IMG/VR virus record: IMGVR_UViG_3300009636_000037
Location: 1-25,148 of that record
DNA length: 25,148 nucleotides
Strand: one strand, 5' to 3'
Source: a virus
Below, piece after piece: positions 1 to 6,924 of the stretch. How positions within the stretch are numbered: position 1 is the first letter of the stretch; each line of letters begins with the position of its first letter. Below the pieces are notes generated by a model. That model was not told the DNA's origin, did no database searches, and was given only the letters and a program-made list of their open reading frames with translations. The translations under genes were made by a program, and so were the position numbers.

Positions 1-46
1 CGTTGCCGGAGACGTTCTCGGTGATGCTTACGGACGGGATCGACAT
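1..46 (-). CDS. Start of a tail gene, probably tail sheath (truncated by window edge)
   Basis: Only the first 15 codons are present, reading MSIPSVSITENVSGN from an ATG at 46..44. The start lies 4 bp after the stop of the preceding gene, and a GGAG motif sits about 10 bases upstream. In Mu-like phages the gene after the gpG and gp37-type genes, or one further on, is the contractile tail sheath. A short N-terminus of the form M-S-x-P-S-V-S-I is common in sheath proteins. The gene itself is well supported by the tight operon spacing. The sheath identity is inferred from position and a very short stretch, and another tail protein is possible. Confidence 0.55.
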   Translation of the reverse strand, partial: MSIPSVSITENVSGN

Positions 47-50
47 GGTC

Positions 51-752
51 TCAGGTCTCCAGCTTGGCGGCGATCGGCACGCTGCGGATGACTGCGGTCC
101 CCTCTGGCGTGTCGGTGATCACCGTTCGGAACTCCGTGCTCAGCGTGTACCACATGCCATCCATGACCAGCTGATCGCTCTTTTTGTACCACTCCCCTCC
201 GAGCAGGTGATAGGACCCCACCGCTGCGGCGTGGATGGCCTGCACGATCCAGCCCCGGATCTGGTACGCCGCGTCGAACTGGTAGAGCGTGTAGCTCGAG
301 ACCGAACCCGTGCAGGTCCAGGTCACCGTGCCATCGACGACGATGCCGCCAACGACATCCGGCCACGGCGGCTCGATCGTTCCGGTCGCCCCAGCTGTCC
401 CGGTGAAGTAGAGCCCGTCGGTGTTCGCCGGCGACGGCACAACGAGACCGCCGGCGCCCGCGTAGGTTGCGAGGGCAGCCCACGGCGTCAGCGGCGGAGC
501 TGGCGCCCAGATCGACCAGTCGATGCGCGTCCACGGATCTCGAAGCCCGCGCGCCTGCAGCGGCGCGACGAAGTGCTGCTCGGGCCCGCCGAAGCGATCC
601 TTGTTCGGGTAGACGACGATCTGATTCGGGCCCGACTGGAGCGAGAGGTTCTGCGCTCCAACGAGGATCGGCGGCAGCGTCGGCACCTGCGGCGTCGGCG
701 AATACTTCAGCGCGAAGTTGTTGATGATCGGAGCGAGGATGTCCGAGATCAC
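51..752 (-). CDS. Tail-completion/neck-like protein (Mu gp37 position) with an inserted EPxWP beta module
   Basis: This 233-residue protein starts at a GTG (752..750) that overlaps the TGA of the gpG-like gene as GTGA, suggesting coupled translation. Its place after the connector and gpG-like genes, and before a probable sheath gene, matches the Mu gp37 or tail-terminator slot. I do not recognise the outer parts by sequence. Residues about 92-150 form a separable module with the pattern G-x-x-G-x-x-EPPWP, then G-x-x-V-x-DGTVTWTC, a signature found in many phage virion and tail-fibre proteins. It seems to interrupt the tail-completion fold: residues 1-90 and 150-233 flank it. The role in joining tail to neck is inferred from gene order. 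Confidence 0.7.
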   Translation of the reverse strand: MISDILAPIINNFALKYSPTPQVPTLPPILVGAQNLSLQSGPNQIVVYPNKDRFGGPEQHFVAPLQARGLRDPWTRIDWSIWAPAPPLTPWAALATYAGAGGLVVPSPANTDGLYFTGTAGATGTIEPPWPDVVGGIVVDGTVTWTCTGSVSSYTLYQFDAAYQIRGWIVQAIHAAAVGSYHLLGGEWYKKSDQLVMDGMWYTLSTEFRTVITDTPEGTAVIRSVPIAAKLET

Positions 753-1165
753 GTTGCCTCCAGCGAGCGCTGCAGGAAGGCGAGCGCGACGTGCTCCAGC
801 GGATCCTGCCAGTCTCCGAGGTCGCCGAACTCCGGGAACATGCGGCGGGCCTCCATGACCACGGTCCCGAACTGGTGGTAGATGGCCCAGGGGACGTCGT
901 TGGCGATGGTCGCGCCCTCGGCCGTCGCGCTCGTGTAGAAGCCGGTCATAAGCTCGCCGCTGCGGACCATGAGCGGGTTGTATGGGTAGTCTCGCTTGCG
1001 CGGCGCCCACGTCGAGCCGTAGGGGTCTTGATGGCGCCAGAATTCCTGCTCGACAGACTTGCGCATGAACTCCGCGAAGAGCGTCGCAAGCTCGAGCTGC
1101 TTCTCGGGCACCTGCCCGACGGCCTCGATGATCTGATGCAGTTTTGCGAAGTCCCCTTCGATCAC
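749..1165 (-). CDS. Phage virion morphogenesis protein (Mu gpG / P2 gpS-like, tail completion)
   Basis: The 138-residue product has the hallmarks of the Phage_tail_S / virion morphogenesis family: a helical N-terminus, a YGSTWAPRK segment (the usual G-x-x-W), then MVRSGELMTGFYT, then VPWAIYHQFGT and a basic ARRMFPEF near the end. In family members the I-H-Q-x-G and R-R-x-F/P-x motifs are highly conserved. Such proteins act in head completion or tail joining in Mu and P2. The start is a GTG (1165..1163), 4 bp after the stop of the DUF1320-like gene, and its own TGA overlaps the next GTG. Family length is usually 140-180 residues, so this is a normal size. Confidence 0.88.
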   Translation of the reverse strand: MIEGDFAKLHQIIEAVGQVPEKQLELATLFAEFMRKSVEQEFWRHQDPYGSTWAPRKRDYPYNPLMVRSGELMTGFYTSATAEGATIANDVPWAIYHQFGTVVMEARRMFPEFGDLGDWQDPLEHVALAFLQRSLEAT

Positions 1166-1169
1166 GGGG

Positions 1170-1631
1170 TCACCTTCGCCAGTTGGTGCCCCACGTCCGA
1201 TTCGTCGGCGAGGGGCTCACGGTGTTGGGCGCCGCGTTCGGCGCCGACTGCCCAGGCTGCGCGTTGTTCGAGCTGTCGACGATCTGGCCGGGCCGCATCC
1301 CGTTCTTGCGGAGCTTGTCGAGCCAGACCTGCGCCCACTTCCAGCGCGTCTCGAAGGTCAGCTCGGCCGGGTTCTGCGGGTTGTAGCCGCGCGCCTGGAT
1401 GAGAATGTAGGCGGCCATCCAGCAGGTGTACTGGACGAAGCTCCAGGGCCACTGCACGAGCGGCAGCTGATAGCCGCTCGGCAGGGCATCGTCGATCATC
1501 CCGCTGGCGTTCTGGAGCGCTTCGGTGACCTGCGCAGCGGTGAGCGTTTGGTAGAACTGCCCGAGCATCCCAATGGTCGCGAGATCAGTGGGCGTCGCGT
1601 ACTGAGACGGGGTCGCTGTGGGCCCCGACAT
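1170..1631 (-). CDS. DUF1320 family head-tail connector (Mu gp36-like)
   Basis: The 153-residue protein begins with a YATPTDLATIG segment, followed by QNASGMIDDALPSGYQLPL. This is the usual DUF1320 arrangement of an N-terminal Y-x-T-x-x-D-L, a helix with spaced alanines, then a D-x-x-L-x-x-x-Y-x-L-P-L motif. Mu gp36 has this domain and sits in the same position, between capsid and gpG. It is thought to act in the connector or neck. The C-terminal 35 residues are polar and probably disordered (N-, P- and S-rich). The ATG lies 3 bp after the TAG of the upstream gene. Confidence 0.85.
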   Translation of the reverse strand: MSGPTATPSQYATPTDLATIGMLGQFYQTLTAAQVTEALQNASGMIDDALPSGYQLPLVQWPWSFVQYTCWMAAYILIQARGYNPQNPAELTFETRWKWAQVWLDKLRKNGMRPGQIVDSSNNAQPGQSAPNAAPNTVSPSPTNRTWGTNWRR

Positions 1632-1634
1632 GGG

Positions 1635-2057
1635 CTAGCCAGCCTTGCGGGTCTTCGCCGGCTTCGCGGCGGGAGCAGCTGCCGCGGCGGGCGCTGCGTC
1701 GGCCGGAGCAGCTGCAGCCTCAACCTCGGGCTCCGGGTGCTCGGCCGCCCACTGCTTCTCGTCCTTCACGACGTCGACGATGACCGTATTGTTTGCCGAG
1801 ATGTGCGCGATGTACTCGCGCGTGATCTCTTTCCCGCTCAAGGTGATCGGCGGCTTGCCGCGCTGGAGGTCGATGCCCTTCTTCACGCGCGGGCTGGGCG
1901 CGTTGCGGTTGCGGCCGAGCTGGTCGAGCGGCAGCTGCTCGAGCTTCTCCAGGTCAGCCCGCCGCTTGGCGTAGGCCACCGGGTCGGGGATGGAGCAGAT
2001 GGGGTACGGCTTGCCCTCGCCATCGTTCACGGCGCCTGCGCTCACTCGAATTTCCAT
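1635..2057 (-). CDS. Hypothetical virion-region protein with Ala/Pro/Lys-rich tail
   Basis: I chose the ATG at 2057..2055 because an AGGAG motif stands 8 bases upstream; an earlier in-frame start would add 13 residues of untypical sequence. The 140-residue product begins MEIRVSAGAVNDGEGKPYPI, has a central basic region containing LEKLEQLPLDQLGRN and VKKGIDLQRGK, and ends in about 30 residues dominated by A, P, E and K. The small N-terminal part may be a minor head or neck component, since it lies directly between the capsid gene and the connector. I do not recognise the family. The low-complexity tail resembles linkers that tether virion parts, but that is a guess. Confidence 0.7.
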   Translation of the reverse strand: MEIRVSAGAVNDGEGKPYPICSIPDPVAYAKRRADLEKLEQLPLDQLGRNRNAPSPRVKKGIDLQRGKPPITLSGKEITREYIAHISANNTVIVDVVKDEKQWAAEHPEPEVEAAAAPADAAPAAAAAPAAKPAKTRKAG

Positions 2058-2135
2058 CGGGGTTGCTCCTGGGGTTGGACTGCGGGGTAGCCCCAAGCCT
2101 GCCCGGAATGACCGCGTCGGTCAATGACCGTTGCT

Positions 2136-2252
2136 CTACAGCTCCTGCAGCTGGAAGTCGGCGTTCCCAACCTGGACGGACAGGTTGCCCGTCGCGGTGC
2201 AGACGATGCCGACGAGCGTAGCAGGTTTCGGGTCCTATTTCTACGCTAGACC
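2136..2252 (-). other. Open segment downstream of the capsid stop, in frame after three amber codons
   Basis: After the capsid TAG (2255..2253) the same frame reads G-L-A, TAG, K, TAG, then 32 sense codons (2234..2139) ending with a fourth TAG at 2138..2136. The segment reads DPKPATLVGIVCTATGNLSV and continues to QVGNADFQLQEL. Twenty-eight of its 32 codons end in G or C, as in genuine genes of this window. No ATG, GTG or TTG lies in it and no Shine-Dalgarno is obvious. It could be the remnant of a small gene, a tail of the capsid reached by readthrough, or chance. The remaining gap to the next gene (2058-2135) holds a short 6-bp hairpin at 2109-2123 and nothing else I can name. Confidence 0.35.
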
Positions 2253-3242
2253 CTAGCCAATCCCCAAGAACCCGTAGAAGTAGGGGCCGTAGCCCCCGAT
2301 TCCGCGCGTTCTGACGCCGACCTGGATCTGGTGCCTTGCGATGATCGAGGGGCTGTCGGGCTTCACCTCGAAGAAGAACTGCGGCGCCTCCAGCAGCTGG
2401 AATAGGAACGGCTTCACCGGGCCGCTCGGGTCCATGAGGATCCAGGGCGTCCCGAGGTTGCCGCCCACCTCGGTGATGACGCCCATGTCGGGGGTCACGA
2501 GGAGGTCGGCGGTGCCGTACATCGCGTTTTGCTGGACGACGCCGGCAGCGTTCTGGCCGACGGCGGCTGCGGGCGCGGTCCACTGCGTCTGCAGGATCTG
2601 GATGGCGGCCGCCTCCGACGCGGTCGGCACCATGAGCAGCGACGGGTTCACGTTCAGCGGGAGCCCGTCGGCGCCGAGGTAGTCGCGCATCGTCTGCCGC
2701 GCCTCGAAGTAGCTCGCGGTGGTGAGCGGCGTCGCGGTGGCGAAGTTGCTCTGGCTGCCAAGCGGGCCGGAGGCGCCCGCGTCGGTGTTGACCGGGTGCG
2801 AGCCCGACCAGAAGGCGACGCCGTCGTAGGTCGTGGTCGAGGCTCCCGCCACGATCGCGCCCGCGTTCGCCGTCCCGGACTGGATGCCGTAGAACAGCGT
2901 GTCGCCCCACTTCTTCGACTGCTGGGCGAGCATCTGCACCGTCGGCGAGAAGGCGTTGATCTTGTTGTCGCGGACGTTGAACTCGTCGAGCCCGACCGTG
3001 AGCTCGAAGGGCAGGTTCGTCAGCGAGTAGGTCCGCAGGCTGACGTTCTGGATGATGCGGTCGCCGATCCACTGGCGAAGCATCGGGATCCGGTCCGCCC
3101 ACACGTGCGTCTCGGTGGTGGTCGTCGAGTTGAAGAGCTGCGCGAACTTCGGCCAGTAGATCCCGTACCGCAGGAAGGCCTGCTGGAAGATCTGGCTGTA
3201 CTTGACGTACAGGGCAGTCAGGCTCGCATTCGTGATGTCCAT
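2253..3242 (-). CDS. Major capsid protein, Mu gpT-like
   Basis: The 329-residue product starts at an ATG (3242..3240) with an AGGGAGA motif 7-8 bases upstream. It has the gpT layout: an N-terminal helix with IFQQAFLRYGIYWPKFAQLF, then TTETHVWADRIPMLRQWIGDR (family: W-L-x-x-x-P-x-M-R-E-W-x-G-x-R), then LPFELTVGLDEFNVRDNKI, YDGVAFWSGSHPVN (family: D-G-x-x-F-F-x-x-x-H), then ARQTMRDYLGADGLPLNVNPSLLMVPTASE. It forms the icosahedral shell (family knowledge). The decoration and protease-scaffold genes lie just upstream, the usual capsid cassette order. The codons beyond its stop are unusual; see the segment at 2136-2252. Confidence 0.9.
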   Translation of the reverse strand: MDITNASLTALYVKYSQIFQQAFLRYGIYWPKFAQLFNSTTTTETHVWADRIPMLRQWIGDRIIQNVSLRTYSLTNLPFELTVGLDEFNVRDNKINAFSPTVQMLAQQSKKWGDTLFYGIQSGTANAGAIVAGASTTTYDGVAFWSGSHPVNTDAGASGPLGSQSNFATATPLTTASYFEARQTMRDYLGADGLPLNVNPSLLMVPTASEAAAIQILQTQWTAPAAAVGQNAAGVVQQNAMYGTADLLVTPDMGVITEVGGNLGTPWILMDPSGPVKPFLFQLLEAPQFFFEVKPDSPSIIARHQIQVGVRTRGIGGYGPYFYGFLGIG

Positions 3243-3307
3243 TTCGGTGTCTCCCTTTGCGGTTGCGGCGGTCGGTGGGCTGCTGGGGTGGAGGGCTCTC
3301 TCGGTGG

Positions 3308-3757
3308 CTACAGGAGGGAGGCGAAGAACGTGGTCAGCACGATGGCCTGCCCGGAGACCGGGTCGAGGCCGAGGAAGACGCCGGCGATCGAGCTCGAGCT
3401 GGCGTTCGTGCCGATGGTGTGGTCGTCGAGCCCGTAGACGAGCGCGCCGAAGTTGGCCGCGGTCGGCTTGTGGTTCGGGTCGAGGTCCCAGAGGAAGGCG
3501 CCCTCGCGGATGGTCGCCTGCGTCCCGGCCGCGAAGCTCGAGACGCCTCCGTTGCCGGCCTCGCATCGACCCGCGACCACGAGCGAGCTGGCCTGGGTCA
3601 TGGGCTGCACGGTGCCGGTGGACGCGCTCACGACGGCGAGGGCGCCCTGGTAGAGCGTCACCCCGGTGGAGACGGTGAAGGCGAACGTCTCGGGGAGCAC
3701 CCCGAACGGAGACCCGCCGTACTGGGCGGTGCTGCGGGGAGCGGTGAGAGCGGACAT
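3308..3757 (-). CDS. Head decoration/cement-like protein
   Basis: The 149-residue protein lies between the protease-scaffold and the capsid, where small capsid-stabilising proteins are encoded. It is built of Gly/Thr/Val-rich beta-like segments: a middle VVAGRCEAGNGGVSSFAAGT, then TIREGAFLWDLDPNHK, then ALVYGLDDHTIG and SIAGVFLGLDPVSGQAIVL. This recalls the DUF2190 or gp24-type cement fold, with a G-x-F-x-W strand and a V-Y-x-x-D-D segment. The ATG has a GAGGT motif about 10 bases upstream. There is no signal peptide or membrane segment. The family assignment is moderate; position supports it. Confidence 0.7.
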   Translation of the reverse strand: MSALTAPRSTAQYGGSPFGVLPETFAFTVSTGVTLYQGALAVVSASTGTVQPMTQASSLVVAGRCEAGNGGVSSFAAGTQATIREGAFLWDLDPNHKPTAANFGALVYGLDDHTIGTNASSSSIAGVFLGLDPVSGQAIVLTTFFASLL

Positions 3758-3816
3758 GGTCTTTTACCTCGTCGTTTGCGTGTTGGTGGAGGGTCGGGGT
3801 CGGGTCGGTCGGTGGC

Positions 3817-4770
3817 CTACTTGGCGGGCTTGCGCGGGATCCAGCCCTCGGGCTCGGGCGAGGAGAGGAAGCTCGCGCGGATCGCGTTGTCGAACTCCGG
3901 CGCCTTCACCGTGTTCGCCATGTGCGTCCCGCTCAGCATCGACGGAGCGAGCTGCCGCGACAGCGCCACGATGGCCTTCGCGCCGCCCTCGCCGGGCAGG
4001 AGCTGCTCGACGATCGCATGCTCGGGCGTCATGCCGTTGGGCAGGCCGTCGGAGCCGACCGGAGGCGGCTCGCGGAGCCCGCCCTCGCCGAGCGTGATCA
4101 CCGGTGCCACCTTGAAGAAGGCCCGGAACTCGTTGACCGGCTTGTCGGCGTAGAAGCCGATGAGCGCCGGCGTCAACCGGCCCTCGCGCTTGCCCAGCTC
4201 GATCAGCTCGGTGCGCTCGCGCTTCTCGGATTCACGCTTCAGCTTCACCAGCTCGTTGTGGTCGGTAACCTGGGCGTCCTTGGCCAGCTTCCAGCCGTGG
4301 AGGATCCCGGCCTGCTCGACGGGGTCGGCCGTGCCCGTGAGCTCGATGAGGCTCTTCTGCATCCGCTTGAGCCCGATGGCTGCGCCCGGCGTGGCCGCTC
4401 CGCCCTGGTCCTCGTCCACCTCATCCGCGGCGCGCGAGGTCTCGGTGGTATCGGTCGACGCGCTGGAGCTGGTGCTCGTGTCCTTGCTGGACACCGGCAG
4501 CGACGCCTCGAAGATGCTGGCCGCCGAGGCGTTGACGTCCATGCCGTCGAGGGAGGCGTTGATGGGGGCGTTCTCGGTCTCGCCGGAGAAGATGTCGCAC
4601 TTCATCTCGGCGGCCTTGCCCTTCATCTTCGTCATCTCCTCGTTGCTCGGCGCCTTGCCGAGAGCGAAGCGCTTAAGCGTGACGGTGTCGACGCCGAGGA
4701 CTTCGCAAAGCTCGCCGACGGTGGCGCCGCTCCGCTTCGAGTAGGCAGCCAGGATCTCGCGGAAATTCAT
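3817..4770 (-). CDS. Nested scaffold protein from an internal start of the protease gene (gpZ-like)
   Basis: The same frame contains an ATG at 4770..4768 preceded by a consensus GGAGG at 4781..4777, six bases away. This is stronger than the ribosome site of the full-length protein. Translation from here gives 317 residues starting MNFREILAAYSKRSG. The product would lack the protease and contain a possible HTH-like segment (GATVGELCEVLGVDTVTLKRF), a disordered acidic linker and a charged helical C-terminus. Mu gpI/gpZ and lambda C/Nu3 make a scaffold in just this way. What is seen is the site; that the shorter protein is the scaffold is inferred. Confidence 0.68.
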   Translation of the reverse strand: MNFREILAAYSKRSGATVGELCEVLGVDTVTLKRFALGKAPSNEEMTKMKGKAAEMKCDIFSGETENAPINASLDGMDVNASAASIFEASLPVSSKDTSTSSSASTDTTETSRAADEVDEDQGGAATPGAAIGLKRMQKSLIELTGTADPVEQAGILHGWKLAKDAQVTDHNELVKLKRESEKRERTELIELGKREGRLTPALIGFYADKPVNEFRAFFKVAPVITLGEGGLREPPPVGSDGLPNGMTPEHAIVEQLLPGEGGAKAIVALSRQLAPSMLSGTHMANTVKAPEFDNAIRASFLSSPEPEGWIPRKPAK

Positions 4771-5250
4771 TGCGTGCCTCCGTGATGCGGCCACCATCGG
4801 CCGTTGGTTGTCCATTGCAGGGATGTTAGTGATCGCGCAGTTGATGACGTCGACGATCTCCAGGGTCTGTACGTCCGCGTCGAAGGCCGGCGAGACGTAC
4901 CGGTACTCGCCCTTCGAGATCATGTCGTGGGCCTTCTCGGTCCACTTGATGTTCGCGAGCCAGAGCCCGTCGTCGCGCAGCTCCAGCTTCGCCCACCCGG
5001 CCGCCGGCGTCGGCTGGCCGACCGGAGCCTCGAGAGCGCCGTGGTCGTAGTCGAGGCAGAGGTCCGTCCCGTGTGCCTTGTACGCCATCATGATCTGCTG
5101 CGCGGCGTTCGGCGTCAGAAGGAAGTTGCCCTTCCGGGTCTGGTTCATCCCGTAGGAGAACAGCCGCAGCTCCTTCGGCGGGGTGCGGTCTGCGCCTCCG
5201 GCGTCGAGGGCGATCGAGAAGGTGTGGGTGCGCTTCACGACACCGAGCAT
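3817..5250 (-). CDS. Mu I-like prohead protease fused to scaffold
   Basis: The 477-residue protein combines a capsid maturation protease (about residues 1-160) with a scaffold-like C-terminal part. The protease half shows the Mu gpI pattern: LCLDYDHG (probably active-site region), AAGWAKLELRDDGLWLANIKWTEKA, then YRYVSPAF and INCAITNIPAM. The C-terminal half has an HTH-like segment, a Ser/Thr/Asp-rich linker, then charged helices (ELVKLKRESEKRERTELIEL). In Mu the scaffold gpZ is made from an internal start of gene I; the same logic is visible here at 4770. The ATG at 5250 is chosen over an in-frame TTG at 5256; neither has a clear Shine-Dalgarno. It acts on the prohead before packaging. Confidence 0.85.
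   Translation of the reverse strand: MLGVVKRTHTFSIALDAGGADRTPPKELRLFSYGMNQTRKGNFLLTPNAAQQIMMAYKAHGTDLCLDYDHGALEAPVGQPTPAAGWAKLELRDDGLWLANIKWTEKAHDMISKGEYRYVSPAFDADVQTLEIVDVINCAITNIPAMDNQRPMVAASRRHAMNFREILAAYSKRSGATVGELCEVLGVDTVTLKRFALGKAPSNEEMTKMKGKAAEMKCDIFSGETENAPINASLDGMDVNASAASIFEASLPVSSKDTSTSSSASTDTTETSRAADEVDEDQGGAATPGAAIGLKRMQKSLIELTGTADPVEQAGILHGWKLAKDAQVTDHNELVKLKRESEKRERTELIELGKREGRLTPALIGFYADKPVNEFRAFFKVAPVITLGEGGLREPPPVGSDGLPNGMTPEHAIVEQLLPGEGGAKAIVALSRQLAPSMLSGTHMANTVKAPEFDNAIRASFLSSPEPEGWIPRKPAK
4768..4781 (-). promoter_or_regulatory. Internal ribosome binding site and start for the nested scaffold
   Basis: A perfect GGAGG (4781..4777) stands 6 bases before an in-frame ATG inside the protease gene. 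The host frame here codes for SRRHAM, so the motif is not forced by a conserved protease motif. Confidence 0.65.
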
Positions 5251-5376
5251 ACGCAAACTGAATTGGGGTGGAAGGACCCTACAGAAGCAGCGCGCCGATC
5301 CGCCGCTCGAAGGTCAGATTGCGGGCCAGCTGGTGAGGAGCAAGACCCAGCCTCCCTCGGCGCGCCGCCGCCTACC

Positions 5377-5886
5377 CTAGACGGGCCATGCCGAGGTAGT
5401 AGCACGCCGACGCTTCGGCGTGAACTTTCCTCGCAGCAGTGGCAGCAGGTACGACCTGGCGATCCAGGCGACAACGGGGACGCACACGGCATCCCCGAAC
5501 CCGAAGAGCGCGGCATTCTCCGGCACGGCGTCGATTCGGAAGTCCGGCGCACCCTGGAGACGCGCATACTCACGGGCGCTCATCCAGCGCACCCGTACCT
5601 CGCCACGGCCAGCTTCCACGACGGCCTGGCGGCTCGACCCGCCGCGAGCCGTGCGGAGGCACCCACTCACAGCATCCGCCCGGACCTCCCACACGGCCGC
5701 GCCGTGACGGGTGCGCCGGTAGGCCGTTGCCCAGGCAAGCTGGCCGCCGCGCCGCAGGGCCTCCACGCGCGCTGACTGGATGGGCGAGAGTGACCGCAGG
5801 AACCGCCTCAGGCGCTCCATGGGCCACCAGGAGGCGTCGGACGGCGGCAGGCGGTTGACGTACTCGGCCAGGCGCAAGGGAGTCAA
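5377..5886 (-). pseudogene. C-terminal half of a DNA cytosine-5 methyltransferase
   Basis: About 169 residues match the end of C5 methyltransferases: YRRTRHGAAVWEVRADAVSG, then CLRTARGGSSRQAVV (target-recognition region and motif IX), then RVRWMSAREYARLQGAPDF, then ALFGFGDAVCVPVVAWIA (motif X). The SAM-binding motif I, the PCQ catalytic motif IV and the ENV motif VI are missing and are not encoded elsewhere in the window. The only start is a TTG (5886..5884) with a weak AGGG upstream. The frame is continuous with the stop of the preceding Mu F-like gene. It lies inside the head operon, where such a gene is not expected. It may be a recombination remnant or half of a split enzyme. The 126-bp gap to the protease start holds a 10-bp palindrome (5358-5367) and no gene. 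Confidence 0.72.
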
Positions 5887-5898
5887 GTATATAAGTCC

Positions 5899-6591
5899 CT
5901 AAAAAATCGGGTTGCGCATCTTGGCCCGCGCGATGCTCTCGAGGAAGTGATCCTTCGTCGCGAGCACGTTGTCGTACTGGAACTCTCGGTCGCCCCAGCC
6001 TTCCTCCGGCGGCGTGTACTGCCCGCGCTCGGGTCGGCTGGTGATCCCGATCTGGCTCGCCTCACGCGCGCCGTACCCGACAAGGCGCGAGCGGCAATTG
6101 GCGTGCAGCGGCGGGCTGTGCTCTTCCCAGAAGGAATCGTCGGCGCGCAGCAGCGTCCCGTCGAGGGAGCTGCAGATCTCCGTGGTCCGGTTGTCCAGCA
6201 CCGCGACGAACTGCAGGTAGCCCTCCTGCTCTTCCATCTTCTGCGCGGTGTGCGTGAACTCCAGCTGCAGGTCGTCTCGAACGATCTGCCGGAGCACGGT
6301 GGGAGCTCGACCGCCGAACGTCGGAAGCATCCGGTCGGCGATGGTCGCCTTGAAGTCTTCGATCGGGATGTCCGCACCCTCGGCGTGCTGGATGGCCTTG
6401 TCGAGATGGTCGTGCATCGTGAGGTCCGCCAGGGTCGCGAACTTCCCCGCGGCGTCGTAGACCAGGCGCAGCCGGAGCGCGCCCTCTTCCTCGGTCATGC
6501 GACCGGCGTCGACCCAGATCCGGATGATCGCCGGCCAGCTCTTCTTCGAGAAGGCCGCGAGCAGCTGGTCGAACTGGCTCTGCTCGGGCAC
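5899..6591 (-). CDS. Mu F-like minor head protein (head morphogenesis, gp30-like)
   Basis: The 230-residue protein ends its core with the family signature: a VLDNRTTEICSSLDG segment followed about 20 residues later by PPLHANCRSRLVGYG. In the Phage_Mu_F family the D-x-R-T-x-x-x-C and P-P-x-H-x-N-C-R motifs are the most conserved part. The protein is a minor head component made next to the portal and is probably packaged or needed for head assembly. It is shorter than Mu gpF (over 400 residues), like many minimal members. The start is a GTG (6591..6589), 6 bp after the stop of the upstream gene, with no strong Shine-Dalgarno. Translation is probably coupled. Confidence 0.85.
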   Translation of the reverse strand: MPEQSQFDQLLAAFSKKSWPAIIRIWVDAGRMTEEEGALRLRLVYDAAGKFATLADLTMHDHLDKAIQHAEGADIPIEDFKATIADRMLPTFGGRAPTVLRQIVRDDLQLEFTHTAQKMEEQEGYLQFVAVLDNRTTEICSSLDGTLLRADDSFWEEHSPPLHANCRSRLVGYGAREASQIGITSRPERGQYTPPEEGWGDREFQYDNVLATKDHFLESIARAKMRNPIF

Positions 6592-6597
6592 GGAGAC

Positions 6598-6909
6598 CTA
6601 GACGCGGGGCGGCCAGCTCAAGTGGCCAGGGGTCGGCTCGTCACAGATGGCGAGCGAGGTCCGCCAGAGGCAGGCCTGTCCGATCGCCGCGGTGTCGTTG
6701 GTCCCGTCGAGCAGCACCTGCACGTTGTACCCGTCGCCGACGAGAGCGTGGCCGTTGCCGTCGGTGGTCTTGTTCTCCGCGGGGTACTCGTTCGGCCACA
6801 CCTTCACGACGATCGCGGGCCGCGCCTCGCCGACCATTCGGTCGCCCGCCAGGTCGCCGCTCTTGATCGTGTAGTGGAGAATCCGTCCGACCGTCGCCTT
6901 GTCCGCCAT
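6598..6909 (-). CDS. Small conserved phage protein of unknown function
   Basis: The 103-residue product has the pattern GRILHYTIKSG, then ARPAIVVKVWP, then VQVLLDGTND, ending in GHLSWPPRV. Small phage proteins with this order (G-R-x-V-H-Y, A-I-V-x-x-V, a valine-rich strand, G-x-W/L-x-W-P) are common next to portal or tail genes, and their function is not known. It looks like a small all-beta protein. The ATG has a GGAGG motif 6 bases upstream. It lies between portal and Mu F-like genes and is likely co-transcribed with them. I cannot assign a role. Confidence 0.75.
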   Translation of the reverse strand: MADKATVGRILHYTIKSGDLAGDRMVGEARPAIVVKVWPNEYPAENKTTDGNGHALVGDGYNVQVLLDGTNDTAAIGQACLWRTSLAICDEPTPGHLSWPPRV

Positions 6910-6924
6910 GTGAGCCTCCGTGGT

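Noticed and set aside
2109-2123. A 6-bp hairpin as a terminator after the capsid gene
   Set aside because: No T-run follows on the minus strand and downstream genes appear to belong to the same operon.
2136-2255. Genome-wide recoding of TAG
   Set aside because: Several genes here (for example those ending at 1635, 3308, 5899, 6598 and 11201) end at TAG directly before the next start, so TAG is a normal stop in this phage.
1954-3102. A 382-codon minus frame across the capsid gene
   Set aside because: It is Arg/Pro-rich and out of phase with the gpT-like capsid, which has family motifs.
5358-5367. A 10-bp palindrome (CGGCGCGCCG) as a regulatory site
   Set aside because: Such GC palindromes arise by chance in high-GC DNA and there is no second copy or linked promoter.
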